Positions 25,211 through 39,900 of a stretch of DNA of 57,527 bases are shown piece by piece. Within the stretch, counting starts at the first letter, position 1. The number at the start of each line of letters is the position of its first letter. The notes beneath the pieces were generated by a model that saw nothing but the letters and a program-made list of their open reading frames with translations, was not told the DNA's origin and ran no database searches. Both the position numbers and the translations under genes were made by a program. Source of the DNA: Steinernema hermaphroditum (lineage: Eukaryota; Nematoda; Chromadorea; Rhabditida; Steinernematidae); the NCBI GenBank assembly GCA_030435675.1, contig JAUCMV010000016.1, forward strand, positions 1-57,527, in the 5' to 3' direction.

Positions 25211-28200
25211 CAAAGTACCATAGCATTTTTATGATTGGATCTTGTAGAACTGCACGAGCCTGATCGAACGCGCCTACTCTCGTTGGATTTACTGTGGACT
25301 ATCTTAGTTTCCTGCAAAACTTTCAATTCGAGACAGATAGGGCCTTGTTCATGCAAAGAGTTCTGCATCTGACCCTCCTGCTCCAAAGTACCATAGCATT
25401 TTTATGATTGGATCTTGTAGAACTGCACGAGCCTGATCGAACGCGCCTACTCCCGTTGGATTTACTGTGGACTATCTTAGTTTCCTGCAAAACTTTCAAT
25501 TCGAGACAGACAGGGCCTTGCTCACACAAAGAGCTCTGCATCTGACCCTCCTGCTCCAAAGTACCATAGCATTTTTATGATTGGATCTTGTAGAACTGCA
25601 CGAGCCTGATCGAACGCGCCTACTCTCGTTGGATTTACTGTGGACTATCTTAGTTTCCTGCAAAACTTTCAATTCGAGACAGATAGGGCCCTTGTTCATA
25701 CCAAGAGTTCTGCATCTGACCCTCCTGCTCCAAAGTACCATAGCATTTTTATGATTGGATCTTGTAGAACTGCACGAGCCTGATCGAACGCGCCTACTCC
25801 CGTTGGAATTACTGTGGACTATCTTAGTTTCCTGCAAAACTTTCAATTCGAGACAGATAGGGCCTTGTTCATGCAAAGAGTTCTGCATCTGACCCTCCTG
25901 CTCCAAAGTACCATAGCATTTTTATGATTGGATCTTGTAGAACTGCACGAGCCTGATCGAACGCGCCTACTCCCGTTGGGTTTACTGTGGACTATCTTAG
26001 TTTCCTGCAAAACTTTCAATTCGAGACAGATAGGGCCTTGTTCATGCAAAGAGTTCTGCATCTGACCCTCCTGCTCCAAAGTACCATAGCATTTTTATGA
26101 TTGGATCTTGTAGAACTGCACGAGCCTGATCGAACGCGCCTATTCCCGTTGGGATTACTGTGGACTATCTTAGTTTCCTGCAAAACTTTCAATTCGAGAC
26201 AGATAGGGCCTTGTTCATGCAAAGAGTTCTGCATCTGACCCTCCTGCTCCAAAGTACCATAGCATTTTTATGATTGGATCTTGTAGAACTGCACGAGCCT
26301 GATCGAACGCGCCTACTCTCGTTGGATTTCCTGTGGACTATCTTAGTTTCCTGCAAAACTTTCAATTCGAGACAGCAGGGCCCTTGCTCATACCAAGAGC
26401 TCTGCATCTGACCCTCCTGCTCCAAAGTACCATAGCATTTTTATGATTGGATCTTGTAGAACTGCACGAGCCTGATCGAACGCGCCTACTCTCGTTGGAT
26501 TTACTGTGGACTATCTTAGTTTCCTGCAAAACTTTCAATTCGAGACAGATAGGGCCTTGTTCATACAAAGAGTTCTGCATCTGACCCTCCTGCTCCAAAG
26601 TACCATAGCATTTTTATGATTCCATCTTGTAGAACTGCACGAGCCTGATCGAACGCGCCTACTCTCGTTGGGTTTCCTGTGGACTATCTTAGTTTCCTGC
26701 AAAACTTTCAATTCGAGACAGCAGGGCCCTTGCTCACACCAAGAGTTCTGCATCTGACCCTCCTGCTCCAAAGTACCATAGCATTTTTATGATTGGATCT
26801 TGTAGAACTGCACGAGCCTGATCGAACGCGCCTACTCTCGTTGGATTTACTGTGGACTATCTTAGTTTCCTGCAAAACTTTCAATTCGAGACAGACAGGG
26901 CCTTGCTCACACCAAGAGCTCTGCATCTGACCCTCCTGCTCCAAAGTACCATAGCATTTTTATGATTCGATCTTGTAGAACTGCACGAGCCTGATCGAAC
27001 GCGCCTACTCTCGTTGGATTTCCTGTGGACTATCTTAGTTTCCTGCAAAACTTTCAATTCGAGACAGAAGGGCCCTTGCTCACGCCAAGAGCTCTGCATC
27101 TGACCCTCCTGCTCCAAAGTACCATAGCATTTTTATGATTCCATCTTGTAGAACTGCACGAGCCTGATCGAACGCGCCTATTCCCGTTGGATTTACTGTG
27201 GACTATCTTAGTTTCCTGCAAAACTTTCAATTCGAGACAGATAGGGCCTTGTTCATGCAAAGATTTCTGCATCTGACCCTCCTGCTCCAAAGTACCATAG
27301 CATTTTTATGATTGGATCTTGTAGAACTGCACGAGCCTGATCGAACGCGCCTACTCCCGTTGGATTTACTGTGGACTATCTTAGTTTCCTGCAAAACTTT
27401 CAATTCGAGACAGTTAGGGCCTTGTTCATACAAAGAGTTCTGCATCTGACCCTCCTGCTCCAAAGTACCATAGCATTTTTATGATTGGATCTTGTAGAAC
27501 TGCACGAGCCTGATCGAACGCGCCTACTCCCGTTGGGTTTACTGTGGACTATCTTAGTTTCCTGCAAAACTTTCAATTCGAGACAGATAGGGCCCTTGTT
27601 CATTCCAAGAGTTCTGCATCTGACCCTCCTGCTCCAAAGTACCATAGCATTTTTATGATCCGATCTTGTAGAACTGCACGAGCCTGATCGAACGCGCCTA
27701 TTCCCGTTGGGATTACTGTGGACTATCTTAGTTTCCTGCAAAACTTTCAATTCGAGACAGATAGGGCCTTGTTCATGCAAAGAGTTCTGCATCTGACCCT
27801 CCTGCTCCAAAGTACCATAGCATTTTTATGACTGGATCTTGTAGAACTGCACGAGCCTGATCGAACGCGCCTATTCCCGTTGGGATTACTTTGGACTATC
27901 TTAGTTTCCTGCAAAACTTTCAATTCGAGACAGATAGGGCCTTGTTCATTCCAAGAGTTCTGCATCTGACCCTCCTGCTCCAAAGTACCATAGCATTTTT
28001 ATGATTGGATCTTGTAGAACTGCACGAGCCTGATCGAACGCGCCTATTCCCGTTGGGATTACTGTGGACTATCTTAGTTTCCTCCAAAACTTTCAATTCG
28101 AGACAGATAGGGCCTTGTTCATGCAAAGAGTTCTGCATCTGACCCTCCTGCTCCAAAGTACCATAGCATTTTTATGATTGGATCTTGTAGAACTGCACGA

Positions 28201-31200
28201 GCCTGATCGAACGCGCCTACTCTCGTTGGGTTTCCTGTGGACTATCTTAGTTTCCTGCAAAACTTTCAATTCGAGACAGACAGGGCCTTGTTCCTGCAAA
28301 GAGCTCTGCATCTGACCCTCCTGCTCCAAAGTACCATAGCATTTTTATGATTGGATCTTGTAGAACTGCACGAGCCTGATCGAACGCGCCTATTCCCGTT
28401 GGGATTACTGTGGACTATCTTAGTTTCCTGCAAAACTTTCAATTCGAGACAGATAGGGGCCTTGTTCATTGCAAGAGTTCTGCATCTGACCCTCCTGCTC
28501 CAAAGTACCATAGCATTTTTATGATTGGATCTTGTAGAACTGCACGAGCCTGATCGAACGCGCCTACTCCCGTTGGGATTACTGTGGACTATCTTAGTTT
28601 CCTGCAAAACTTTCAATTCGAGACAGATAGGGCCTTGTTCATACAAAGAGTTCTGCATCTGACCCTCCTGCTCCAAAGTACCATAGCATTTTTTATGATT
28701 GGATCTTGTAGAACTGCACGAGCCTGATCGAACGCGCCTACTCTCGTTGGATTTACTGTGGACTATCTTAGTTTCCTGCAAAACTTTCAATTCGAGACAG
28801 CTTGGGCCTTGTTCATTCCAAGAGTTCTGCATCTGACCCTCCTGCTCCAAAGTACCATAGCATTTTTATGATTGGATCTTGTAGAACTGCACGAGCCTGA
28901 TCGAACGCGCCTATTCCCGTTGGGATTACTGTGGACTATCTTAGTTTCCTGCAAAACTTTCAATTCGAGACAGATAGGGCCTTGTTCATGCAAAGAGTTC
29001 TGCATCTGACCCTCCTGCTCCAAAGTACCATAGCATTTTTATGATTGGATCTTGTAGAACTGCACGAGCCTGATTGAACGCGCCTACTCTCGTTGGATTT
29101 CCTGTGGACTATCTTAGTTTCCTGCAAAACTTTCAATTCGAGACAGATAGGGCCTTGTTCATGCAAAGAGTTCTGCATCTGACCCTCCTGCTCCAAAGTA
29201 CCATAGCATTTTTATGATTGGATCTTGTAGAACTGCACGAGCCTGATCGAACGCGCCTATTCCCGTTGGGATTACTGTGGACTATCTTAGTTTCCTGCAA
29301 AACTTTCAATTCGAGACAGATAGGGCCTTGCTCATGCAAAGAGTTCTGCATCTGACCCTCCTGCTCCAAAGTACCATAGCATTTTTATGATTGGATCTTG
29401 TAGAACTGCACGAGCCTGATCGGACGCGCCTATTCCCGTTGGGATTACTGTGGACTATCTTAGTTTCCTGCAAAACTTTCAATTCGAGACAGATAGGGCC
29501 TTGCTCATGCAAAGAGTTCTGCATCTGACCCTCCTGCTCCAAAGTACCATAGCATTTTTATGATTGGATCTTGTAGAACTGCACGAGCCTGATCGAACGC
29601 GCCTACTCTCGTTGGGTTTACTGTGGACTATCTTAGTTTCCTGCAAAACTTTCAATTCGAGACAGCAAGGGCCTTGCTCAACCAAGAGTTCTGCATCTGA
29701 CCCTCCTGCTCCAAAGTACCATAGCATTTTTATGATTGGATCTTGTAGAACTGCACGAGCCTGATCGAACGCGCCTACTCTCGTTGGATTTACTGTGGAC
29801 TATCTTAGTTTCCTGCAAAACTTTCAATTCGAGACAGATAGGGCCTTGTTCATGCAAAGAGTTCTGCATCTGACCCTCCTGCTCCAAAGTACCATAGCAT
29901 TTTTATGATTGGATCTTGTAGAACTGCACGAGCCTGATCGAACGCGCCTACTCTCGTTGGATTTCCTGTGGACTATCTTAGTTTCCTGCAAAACTTTCAA
30001 TTCGAGACAGATAGGGCCTTGTTCATGCAAAGAGTTCTGCATCTGACCCTCCTGCTCCAAAGTACCATAGCATTTTTATGATTGGATCTTGTAGAACTGC
30101 ACGAGCCTGATCGAACGCGCCTACTCTCGTTGGATTTCCTGTGGACTATCTTAGTTTCCTGCAAAACTTTCAATTCGAGACAGATAGGGCCCTTGTTCAC
30201 TGCAAGAGTTCTGCATCTGACCCTCCTGCTCCAAAGTACCATAGCATTTTTATGATTGGATCTTGTAGAACTGCACGAGCCTGATCGAACGCGCCTACTC
30301 CCGTTGGGTTTACTGTGGACTATCTTAGTTTCCTGCAAAACTTTCAATTCGAGACAGATAGGGCCTTGTTCATGCAAGAGTTCTGCATCTGACCCTCCTG
30401 CTCCAAAGTACCATAGCATTTTTATGATTGGATCTTGTAGAACTGCACGAGCCTGATCGAACGCGCCTATTCCCGTTGGGATTACTGTGGACTATCTTAG
30501 TTTCCTGCAAAACTTTCAATTCGAGACAGATAGGGCCTTGTTCATGCAAAGAGTTCTGCATCTGACCCTCCTGCTCCAAAGTACCATAGCATTTTTATGA
30601 TTGGATCTTGTAGAACTGCACGAGCCTGATCGAACGCGCCTACTCCCGTTGGGATTACTGTGGACTATCTTAGTTTCCTGCAAAACTTTCAATTCGAGAC
30701 AGATAGGGCCTTGTTCATGCAAAGAGTTCTGCATCTGACCCTCCTGCTCCAAAGTACCATAGCATTTTTATGATTGGATCTTGTAGAACTGCACGAGCCT
30801 GATCGAACGCGCCTACTCCCGTTGGATTTCCTGTGGACTATCTTAGTTTCCTGCAAAACTTTCAATTCGAGACAGATAGGGCCTTGCTCATGCAAAGAGT
30901 TCTGCATCTGACCCTCCTGCTCCAAAGTACCATAGCATTTTTATGATTGGATCTTGTAGAACTGCACGAGCCTGATCGAACGCGCCTACTCCCGTTGGGA
31001 TTACTGTGGACTATCTTAGTTTCCTGCAAAACTTTCAATTCGAGACAGATAGGGCCCTTGTTCATGCAAGAGTTCTGCATCTGACCCTCCTGCTCCAAAG
31101 TACCATAGCATTTTTATGATTGGATCTTGTAGAACTGCACGAGCCTGATCGAACGCGCCTACTCTCGTTGGATTTACTGTGGACTATCTTAGTTTCCTGC

Positions 31201-31268
31201 AAAACTTTCAATTCGAGACAGATAGGGCCTTGTTCATACAAAGAGCTCTGCATCTGACCCTCCTGCTC
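25211..31268 (+). repeat. Subregion 4: mostly 173-bp units with mixed variants
   Basis: About 35 units. The short A tail (GATAGGGCCTTG) predominates, so most units are 173 bp, and ATTCCCGTTGGGATTAC units are mixed with ACTCTC and ACTCCC forms. Rare tail forms cluster here: TTCATTCCAAG near 27.6, 27.9 and 28.8 kb, CAAAGATTTC near 27262, and TTCCTGCAAAG near 28292. Two CpG losses sit here, TGATTGAACG near 29074 and ATCGGACGCG near 29420 (an A to G next to the CpG). GATCGG is absent from about 25 kb until 55115; the only related form is GATCCG near 27658. Confidence 0.82.
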
Positions 31269-34200
31269 CAAAGTACCATAGCATTTTTATGATTGGATCT
31301 TGTAGAACTGCACGAGCCTGATCGAACGCGCCTACTCTCGTTGGATTTCCTGTGGACTATCTTAGTTTCCTGCAAAACTTTCAATTCGAGACAGACAGGG
31401 CCCTTGCTCATTCCAAGAGTTCTGCATCTGACCCTCCTGCTCCAAAGTACCATAGCATTTTTATGATTGGATCTTGTAGAACTGCACGAGCCTGATCGAA
31501 CGCGCCTACTCTCGTTGGATTTCCTGTGGACTATCTTAGTTTCCTGCAAAACTTTCAATTCGAGACAGATAGGGCCCTTGTTCATACCAAGAGTTCTGCA
31601 TCTGACCCTCCTGCTCCAAAGTACCATAGCATTTTTATGATTGGATCTTGTAGAACTGCACGAGCCTGATCGAACGCGCCTACTCTCGTTGGGTTTCCTG
31701 TGGACTATCTTAGTTTCCTGCAAAACTTTCAATTCGAGACAGATAGGGCCCTTGTTCATACCAAGAGTTCTGCATCTGACCCTCCTGCTCCAAAGTACCA
31801 TAGCATTTTTATGATTGGATCTTGTAGAACTGCACGAGCCTGATCGAACGCGCCTACTCTCGTTGGATTTCCTGTGGACTATCTTAGTTTCCTGCAAAAC
31901 TTTCAATTCGAGACAGATAGGGCCCTTGTTCATACCAAGAGTTCTGCATCTGACCCTCCTGCTCCAAAGTACCATAGCATTTTTATGATTGGATCTTGTA
32001 GAACTGCACGAGCCTGATCGAACGCGCCTACTCCCGTTGGGTTTCCTGTGGACTATCTTAGTTTCCTGCAAAACTTTCAATTCGAGACAGACAGGGCCCT
32101 TGCTCACACCAAGAGCTCTGCATCTGACCCTCCTGCTCCAAAGTACCATAGCATTTTTATGATTGGATCTTGTAGAACTGCACGAGCCTGATCGAACGCG
32201 CCTACTCTCGTTGGATTTCCTGTGGACTATCTTAGTTTCCTGCAAAACTTTCAATTCGAGACAGATAGGGCCCTTGTTCATACCAAGAGTTCTGCATCTG
32301 ACCCTCCTGCTCCAAAGTACCATAGCATTTTTATGATTGGATCTTGTAGAACTGCACGAGCCTGATCGAACGCGCCTACTCTCGTTGGATTTCCTGTGGA
32401 CTATCTTAGTTTCCTGCAAAACTTTCAATTCGAGACAGAAAGGGCCCTTGATCATCCAAGAGTTCTGCATCTGACCCTCCTGCTCCAAAGTACCATAGCA
32501 TTTTTATGATTGGATCTTGTAGAACTGCACGAGCCTGATCGAACGCGCCTACTCCCGTTGGGATTACTGTGGACTATCTTAGTTTCCTGCAAAACTTTCA
32601 ATTCGAGACAGATAGGGCCCTTGTTCATACAAAGAGTTCTGCATCTGACCCTCCTGCTCCAAAGTACCATAGCATTTTTATGATTGGATCTTGTAGAACT
32701 GCACGAGCCTGATCGAACGCGCCTACTCCCGTTGGATTTCCTGTGGACTATCTTAGTTTCCTGCAAAACTTTCAATTCGAGACAGATAGGGCCCTTGCTC
32801 ATACAAAGAGTTCTGCATCTGACCCTCCTGCTCCAAAGTACCATAGCATTTTTATGATTGGATCTTGTAGAACTGCACGAGCCTGATCGAACGCGCCTAC
32901 TCTCGTTGGATTTCCTGTGGACTATCTTAGTTTCCTGCAAAACTTTCAATTCGAGACAGATAGGGCCTTGTTCATACAAAGAGTTCTGCATCTGACCCTC
33001 CTGCTCCAAAGTACCATAGCATTTTTATGATTGGATCTTGTAGAACTGCACGAGCCTGATCGAACGCGCCTACTCCCGTTGGGTTTACTGTGGACTATCT
33101 TAGTTTCCTGCAAAACTTTCAATTCGAGACAGATAGGGCCCTTGTTCATACAAAGAGTTCTGCATCTGACCCTCCTGCTCCAAAGTACCATAGCATTTTT
33201 ATGATTGGATCTTGTAGAACTGCACGAGCCTGATCGAACGCGCCTACTCTCGTTGGATTTCCTGTGGACTATCTTAGTTTCCTGCAAAACTTTCAATTCG
33301 AGACAGATAGGGCCTTGCTCATGCAAAGAGTTCTGCATCTGACCCTCCTGCTCCAAAGTACCATAGCATTTTTATGATTGGATCTTGTAGAACTGCACGA
33401 GCCTGATCGAACGCGCCTACTCCCGTTGGATTTACTGTGGACTATCTTAGTTTCCTGCAAAACTTTCAATTCGAGACAGATAGGGCCCTTGTTCATACCA
33501 AGAGTTCTGCATCTGACCCTCCTGCTCCAAAGTACCATAGCATTTTTATGATTGGATCTTGTAGAACTGCACGAGCCTGATCGAACGCGCCTACTCCCGT
33601 TGGATTTCCTGTGGACTATCTTAGTTTCCTGCAAAACTTTCAATTCGAGACAGATAGGGCCCTTGTTCATCCAAAGAGTTCTGCATCTGACCCTCCTGCT
33701 CCAAAGTACCATAGCATTTTTATGATTGGATCTTGTAGAACTGCACGAGCCTGATCGAACGCGCCTACTCCCGTTGGATTTACTGTGGACTATCTTAGTT
33801 TCCTGCAAAACTTTCAATTCGAGACAGATAGGGCCTTGTTCATACCAAGAGTTCTGCATCTGACCCTCCTGCTCCAAAGTACCATAGCATTTTTATGATT
33901 GGATCTTGTAGAACTGCACGAGCCTGATCGAACGCGCCTACTCCCGTTGGGTTTACTGTGGACTATCTTAGTTTCCTGCAAAACTTTCAATTCGAGACAG
34001 ATAGGGCCTTGTTCATCCAAAGAGTTCTGCATCTGACCCTCCTGCTCCAAAGTACCATAGCATTTTTATGATTGGATCTTGTAGAACTGCACGAGCCTGA
34101 TCGAACGCGCCTACTCTCGTTGGATTTACTGTGGACTATCTTAGTTTCCTGCAAAACTTTCAATTCGAGACAGATAGGGCCCTTGTTCATACAAAGAGTT

Positions 34201-37200
34201 CTGCATCTGACCCTCCTGCTCCAAAGTACCATAGCATTTTTATGATTGGATCTTGTAGAACTGCACGAGCCTGATCGAACGCGCCTACTCCCGTTGGATT
34301 TCCTGTGGACTATCTTAGTTTCCTGCAAAACTTTCAATTCGAGACAGATAGGGCCCTTGTTCATACAAAGAGTTCTGCATCTGACCCTCCTGCTCCAAAG
34401 TACCATAGCATTTTTATGATTGGATCTTGTAGAACTGCACGAGCCTGATCGAACGCGCCTACTCCCGTTGGGTTTCCTGTGGACTATCTTAGTTTCCTGC
34501 AAAACTTTCAATTCGAGACAGATAGGGCCTTGTTCATACAAAGAGTTCTGCATCTGACCCTCCTGCTCCAAAGTACCATAGCATTTTTATGATTGGATCT
34601 TGTAGAACTGCACGAGCCTGATCGAACGCGCCTACTCTCGTTGGATTTCCTGTGGACTATCTTAGTTTCCTGCAAAACTTTCAATTCGAGACAGATAGGG
34701 CCCTTGTTCATACCAAGAGTTCTGCATCTGACCCTCCTGCTCCAAAGTACCATAGCATTTTTATGATTGGATCTTGTAGAACTGCACGAGCCTGATCGAA
34801 CGCGCCTACTCCCGTTGGATTTACTGTGGACTATCTTAGTTTCCTGCAAAACTTTCAATTCGAGACAGATAGGGCCTTGTTCATGCAAAGAGTTCTGCAT
34901 CTGACCCTCCTGCTCCAAAGTACCATAGCATTTTTATGATTGGATCTTGTAGAACTGCACGAGCCTGATCGAACGCGCCTACTCCCGTTGGATTTACTGT
35001 GGACTATCTTAGTTTCCTGCAAAACTTTCAATTCGAGACAGATAGGGCCTTGTTCATACAAAGAGTTCTGCATCTGACCCTCCTGCTCCAAAGTACCATA
35101 GCATTTTTATGATTGGATCTTGTAGAACTGCACGAGCCTGATCGAACGCGCCTACTCCCGTTGGGTTTCCTGTGGACTATCTTAGTTTCCTGCAAAACTT
35201 TCAATTCGAGACAGATAGGGCCCTTGTTCATGCCAAGAGTTCTGCATCTGACCCTCCTGCTCCAAAGTACCATAGCATTTTTATGATTGGATCTTGTAGA
35301 ACTGCACGAGCCTGATCGAACGCGCCTACTCCCGTTGGGTTTCCTGTGGACTATCTTAGTTTCCTGCAAAACTTTCAATTCGAGACAGATAGGGCCCTTG
35401 TTCATACAAAGAGTTCTGCATCTGACCCTCCTGCTCCAAAGTACCATAGCATTTTTATGATTGGATCTTGTAGAACTGCACGAGCCTGATCGAACGCGCC
35501 TACTCCCGTTGGGTTTCCTGTGGACTATCTTAGTTTCCTGCAAAACTTTCAATTCGAGACAGATAGGGCCTTGTTCATACAAAGAGTTCTGCATCTGACC
35601 CTCCTGCTCCAAAGTACCATAGCATTTTTATGATTGGATCTTGTAGAACTGCACGAGCCTGATCGAACGCGCCTACTCCCGTTGGATTTCCTGTGGACTA
35701 TCTTAGTTTCCTGCAAAACTTTCAATTCGAGACAGATAGGGCCTTGTTCATACAAAGAGTTCTGCATCTGACCCTCCTGCTCCAAAGTACCATAGCATTT
35801 TTATGATTGGATCTTGTAGAACTGCACGAGCCTGATCGAACGCGCCTACTCCCGTTGGATTTCCTGTGGACTATCTTAGTTTCCTGCAAAACTTTCAATT
35901 CGAGACAGATAGGGCCCTTGTTCATGCAAAGAGTTCTGCATCTGACCCTCCTGCTCCAAAGTACCATAGCATTTTTATGATTGGATCTTGTAGAACTGCA
36001 CGAGCCTGATCGAACGCGCCTATTCCCGTTGGGATTTCCTGTGGACTATCTTAGTTTCCTGCAAAACTTTCAATTCGAGACAGATAGGGCCCTTGTTCAT
36101 GCAAAGAGTTCTGCATCTGACCCTCCTGCTCCAAAGTACCATAGCATTTTTATGATTGGATCTTGTAGAACTGCACGAGCCTGATCGAACGCGCCTATTC
36201 CCGTTGGGATTTCCTGTGGACTATCTTAGTTTCCTGCAAAACTTTCAATTCGAGACAGATAGGGCCTTGTTCATACAAAGAGTTCTGCATCTGACCCTCC
36301 TGCTCCAAAGTACCATAGCATTTTTATGATTGGATCTTGTAGAACTGCACGAGCCTGATCGAACGCGCCTACTCCCGTTGGATTTCCTGTGGACTATCTT
36401 AGTTTCCTGCAAAACTTTCAATTCGAGACAGATAGGGCCTTGTTCATGCAAAGAGTTCTGCATCTGACCCTCCTGCTCCAAAGTACCATAGCATTTTTAT
36501 GATTGGATCTTGTAGAACTGCACGAGCCTGATCGAACGCGCCTACTCCCGTTGGATTTCCTGTGGACTATCTTAGTTTCCTGCAAAACTTTCAATTCGAG
36601 ACAGATAGGGCCCTTGTTCATACCAAGAGTTCTGCATCTGACCCTCCTGCTCCAAAGTACCATAGCATTTTTATGATTGGATCTTGTAGAACTGCACGAG
36701 CCTGATCGAACGCGCCTATTCCCGTTGGGTTTCCTGTGGACTATCTTAGTTTCCTGCAAAACTTTCAATTCGAGACAGATAGGGCCCTTGTTCATACAAA
36801 GAGTTCTGCATCTGACCCTCCTGCTCCAAAGTACCATAGCATTTTTATGATTGGATCTTGTAGAACTGCACGAGCCTGATCGAACGCGCCTAATCACGTT
36901 GGGTTTCCTGTGGACTATCTTAGTTTCCTGCAAAACTTTCAATTCGAGACAGATAGGGCCCTTGTTCATACAAAGAGTTCTGCATCTGACCCTCCTGCTC
37001 CAAAGTACCATAGCATTTTTATGATTGGATCTTGTAGAACTGCACGAGCCTGATCGAACGCGCCTACTCCCGTTGGATTTCCTGTGGACTATCTTAGTTT
37101 CCTGCAAAACTTTCAATTCGAGACAGATAGGGCCTTGTTCATACCAAGAGTTCTGCATCTGACCCTCCTGCTCCAAAGTACCATAGCATTTTTATGATTG

Positions 37201-38565
37201 GATCTTGTAGAACTGCACGAGCCTGATCGAACGCGCCTATTCCCGTTGGGATTTACTGTGGACTATCTTAGTTTCCTGCAAAACTTTCAATTCGAGACAG
37301 ATAGGGCCCTTGTTCATGCAAAGAGTTCTGCATCTGACCCTCCTGCTCCAAAGTACCATAGCATTTTTATGATTGGATCTTGTAGAACTGCACGAGCCTG
37401 ATCGAACGCGCCTACTCCCGTTGGATTTCCTGTGGACTATCTTAGTTTCCTGCAAAACTTTCAATTCGAGACAGATAGGGCCCTTGTTCATACCAAGAGT
37501 TCTGCATCTGACCCTCCTGCTCCAAAGTACCATAGCATTTTTATGATTGGATCTTGTAGAACTGCACGAGCCTGATCGAACGCGCCTATTCTCGTTGGAT
37601 TTCCTGTGGACTATCTTAGTTTCCTGCAAAACTTTCAATTCGAGACAGATAGGCCCTTGTTCACACACAAGAGTTCTGCATCTGACCCTCCTGCTCCAAA
37701 GTACCATAGCATTTTTATGATTGGATCTTGTAGAACTGCACGAGCCTGATCGAACGCGCCTATTCCCGTTGGGATTTCCTGTGGACTATCTTAGTTTCCT
37801 GCAAAACTTTCAATTCGAGACAGATAGGGCCCTTGTTCATGCAAAGAGTTCTGCATCTGACCCTCCTGCTCCAAAGTACCATAGCATTTTTATGATTGGA
37901 TCTTGTAGAACTGCACGAGCCTGATCGAACGCGCCTAGTCCCGTTGGGTTTACTGTGGACTATCTTAGTTTCCTGCAAAACTTTCAATTCGAGACAGATA
38001 GGGCCCTTGTTCATGCAAAGAGTTCTGCATCTGACCCTCCTGCTCCAAAGTACCATAGCATTTTTATGATTGGATCTTGTAGAACTGCACGAGCCTGATC
38101 GAACGCGCCTACTCCCGTTGGATTTCCTGTGGACTATCTTAGTTTCCTGCAAAACTTTCAATTCGAGACAGATAGGGCCTTGTTCATACAAAGAGTTCTG
38201 CATCTGACCCTCCTGCTCCAAAGTACCATAGCATTTTTATGATTGGATCTTGTAGAACTGCACGAGCCTGATCGAACGCGCCTACTCCCGTTGGGTTTAC
38301 TGTGGACTATCTTAGTTTCCTGCAAAACTTTCAATTCGAGACAGATAGGGCCCTTGTTCATGCAAAGAGTTCTGCATCTGACCCTCCTGCTCCAAAGTAC
38401 CATAGCATTTTTATGATTGGATCTTGTAGAACTGCACGAGCCTGATCGAACGCGCCTATTCCCGTTGGATTTACTGTGGACTATCTTAGTTTCCTGCAAA
38501 ACTTTCAATTCGAGACAGATAGGGCCTTGTTCATACAAAGAGTTCTGCATCTGACCCTCCTGCTC
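31269..38565 (+). repeat. Subregion 5: TTTCCTGTGG units with CATACCAAG or CATACAAAG tails
   Basis: About 42 units, most with GGATTTCCTGTGG or GGGTTTCCTGTGG and an A tail. The 174-bp form is common, which is why reading frames stay open longest here. ACTCTC gives way to ACTCCC at about 32-33 kb and ATTCCC begins to appear from about 36 kb. B tails are scarce. No unique sequence interrupts the array. Confidence 0.82.
31443..32312 (+). repeat. Locally homogenised run of five 174-bp monomers
   Basis: Units beginning at 31443, 31617, 31791, 31965 and 32139 are all exactly 174 bp with TTTCCTGTGG. Four of the five share GATAGGGCCC and TTGTTCATACCAAGAGTT. The fourth has ACTCCCGTTGGG and a B tail. 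The exact spacing and shared tail point to recent local amplification of one unit. Confidence 0.85.
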
Positions 38566-39900
38566 CAAAGTACCATAGCATTTTTATGATTGGATCTTGT
38601 AGAACTGCACGAGCCTGATCGAACGCGCCTATTCCCGTTGGATTTCCTGTGGACTATCTTAGTTTCCTGCAAAACTTTCAATTCGAGACAGATAGGGCCC
38701 TTGTTCATACCAAGAGTTCTGCATCTGACCCTCCTGCTCCAAAGTACCATAGCATTTTTATGATTGGATCTTGTAGAACTGCACGAGCCTGATCGAACGC
38801 GCCTATTCCCGTTGGGATTTACTGTGGACTATCTTAGTTTCCTGCAAAACTTTCAATTCGAGACAGATAGGGCCTTGTTCATGCAAAGAGTTCTGCATCT
38901 GACCCTCCTGCTCCAAAGTACCATAGCATTTTTATGATTGGATCTTGTAGAACTGCACGAGCCTGATCGAACGCGCCTATTCCCGTTGGGTTTACTGTGG
39001 ACTATCTTAGTTTCCTGCAAAACTTTCAATTCGAGACAGATAGGGCCCTTGTTCATACCAAGAGTTCTGCATCTGACCCTCCTGCTCCAAAGTACCATAG
39101 CATTTTTATGATTGGATCTTGTAGAACTGCACGAGCCTGATCGAACGCGCCTATTCCCGTTGGGTTTACTGTGGACTATCTTAGTTTCCTGCAAAACTTT
39201 CAATTCGAGACAGATAGGGCCTTGTTCATACAAAGAGTTCTGCATCTGACCCTCCTGCTCCAAAGTACCATAGCATTTTTATGATTGGATCTTGTAGAAC
39301 TGCACGAGCCTGATCGAACGCGCCTATTCCCGTTGGGATTACTGTGGACTATCTTAGTTTCCTGCAAAACTTTCAATTCGAGACAGATAGGGCCCTTGTT
39401 CATGCAAAGAGTTCTGCATCTGACCCTCCTGCTCCAAAGTACCATAGCATTTTTATGATTGGATCTTGTAGAACTGCACGAGCCTGATCGAACGCGCCTA
39501 TTCCCGTTGGGTTTACTGTGGACTATCTTAGTTTCCTGCAAAACTTTCAATTCGAGACAGATAGGGCCCTTGTTCATACAAAGAGTTCTGCATCTGACCC
39601 TCCTGCTCCAAAGTACCATAGCATTTTTATGATTGGATCTTGTAGAACTGCACGAGCCTGATCGAACGCGCCTACTCTCGTTGGATTTCCTGTGGACTAT
39701 CTTAGTTTCCTGCAAAACTTTCAATTCGAGACAGATAGGGCCTTGTTCATGCAAAGAGTTCTGCATCTGACCCTCCTGCTCCAAAGTACCATAGCATTTT
39801 TATGATTGGATCTTGTAGAACTGCACGAGCCTGATCGAACGCGCCTACTCTCGTTGGATTTACTGTGGACTATCTTAGTTTCCTGCAAAACTTTCAATTC

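Noticed and set aside
31208..32488. Long minus-strand open frames, the longest 426 codons, with many 78-310 codon versions elsewhere
   Set aside because: Each is the satellite unit read in one frame with a 58-residue period. They begin at TTG or internal ATG codons at the same place in the unit and end wherever a 173-bp or 175-bp unit shifts frame. No recognisable domain or independent gene structure exists.
35981..36184. Recurring plus-strand open frames of 62-76 codons, such as here and at 37198, 41907, 42602 and 51124
   Set aside because: They are the opposite-strand reading of units with a one-base length change, and the same peptide recurs wherever that change occurs. This is not evidence of coding.
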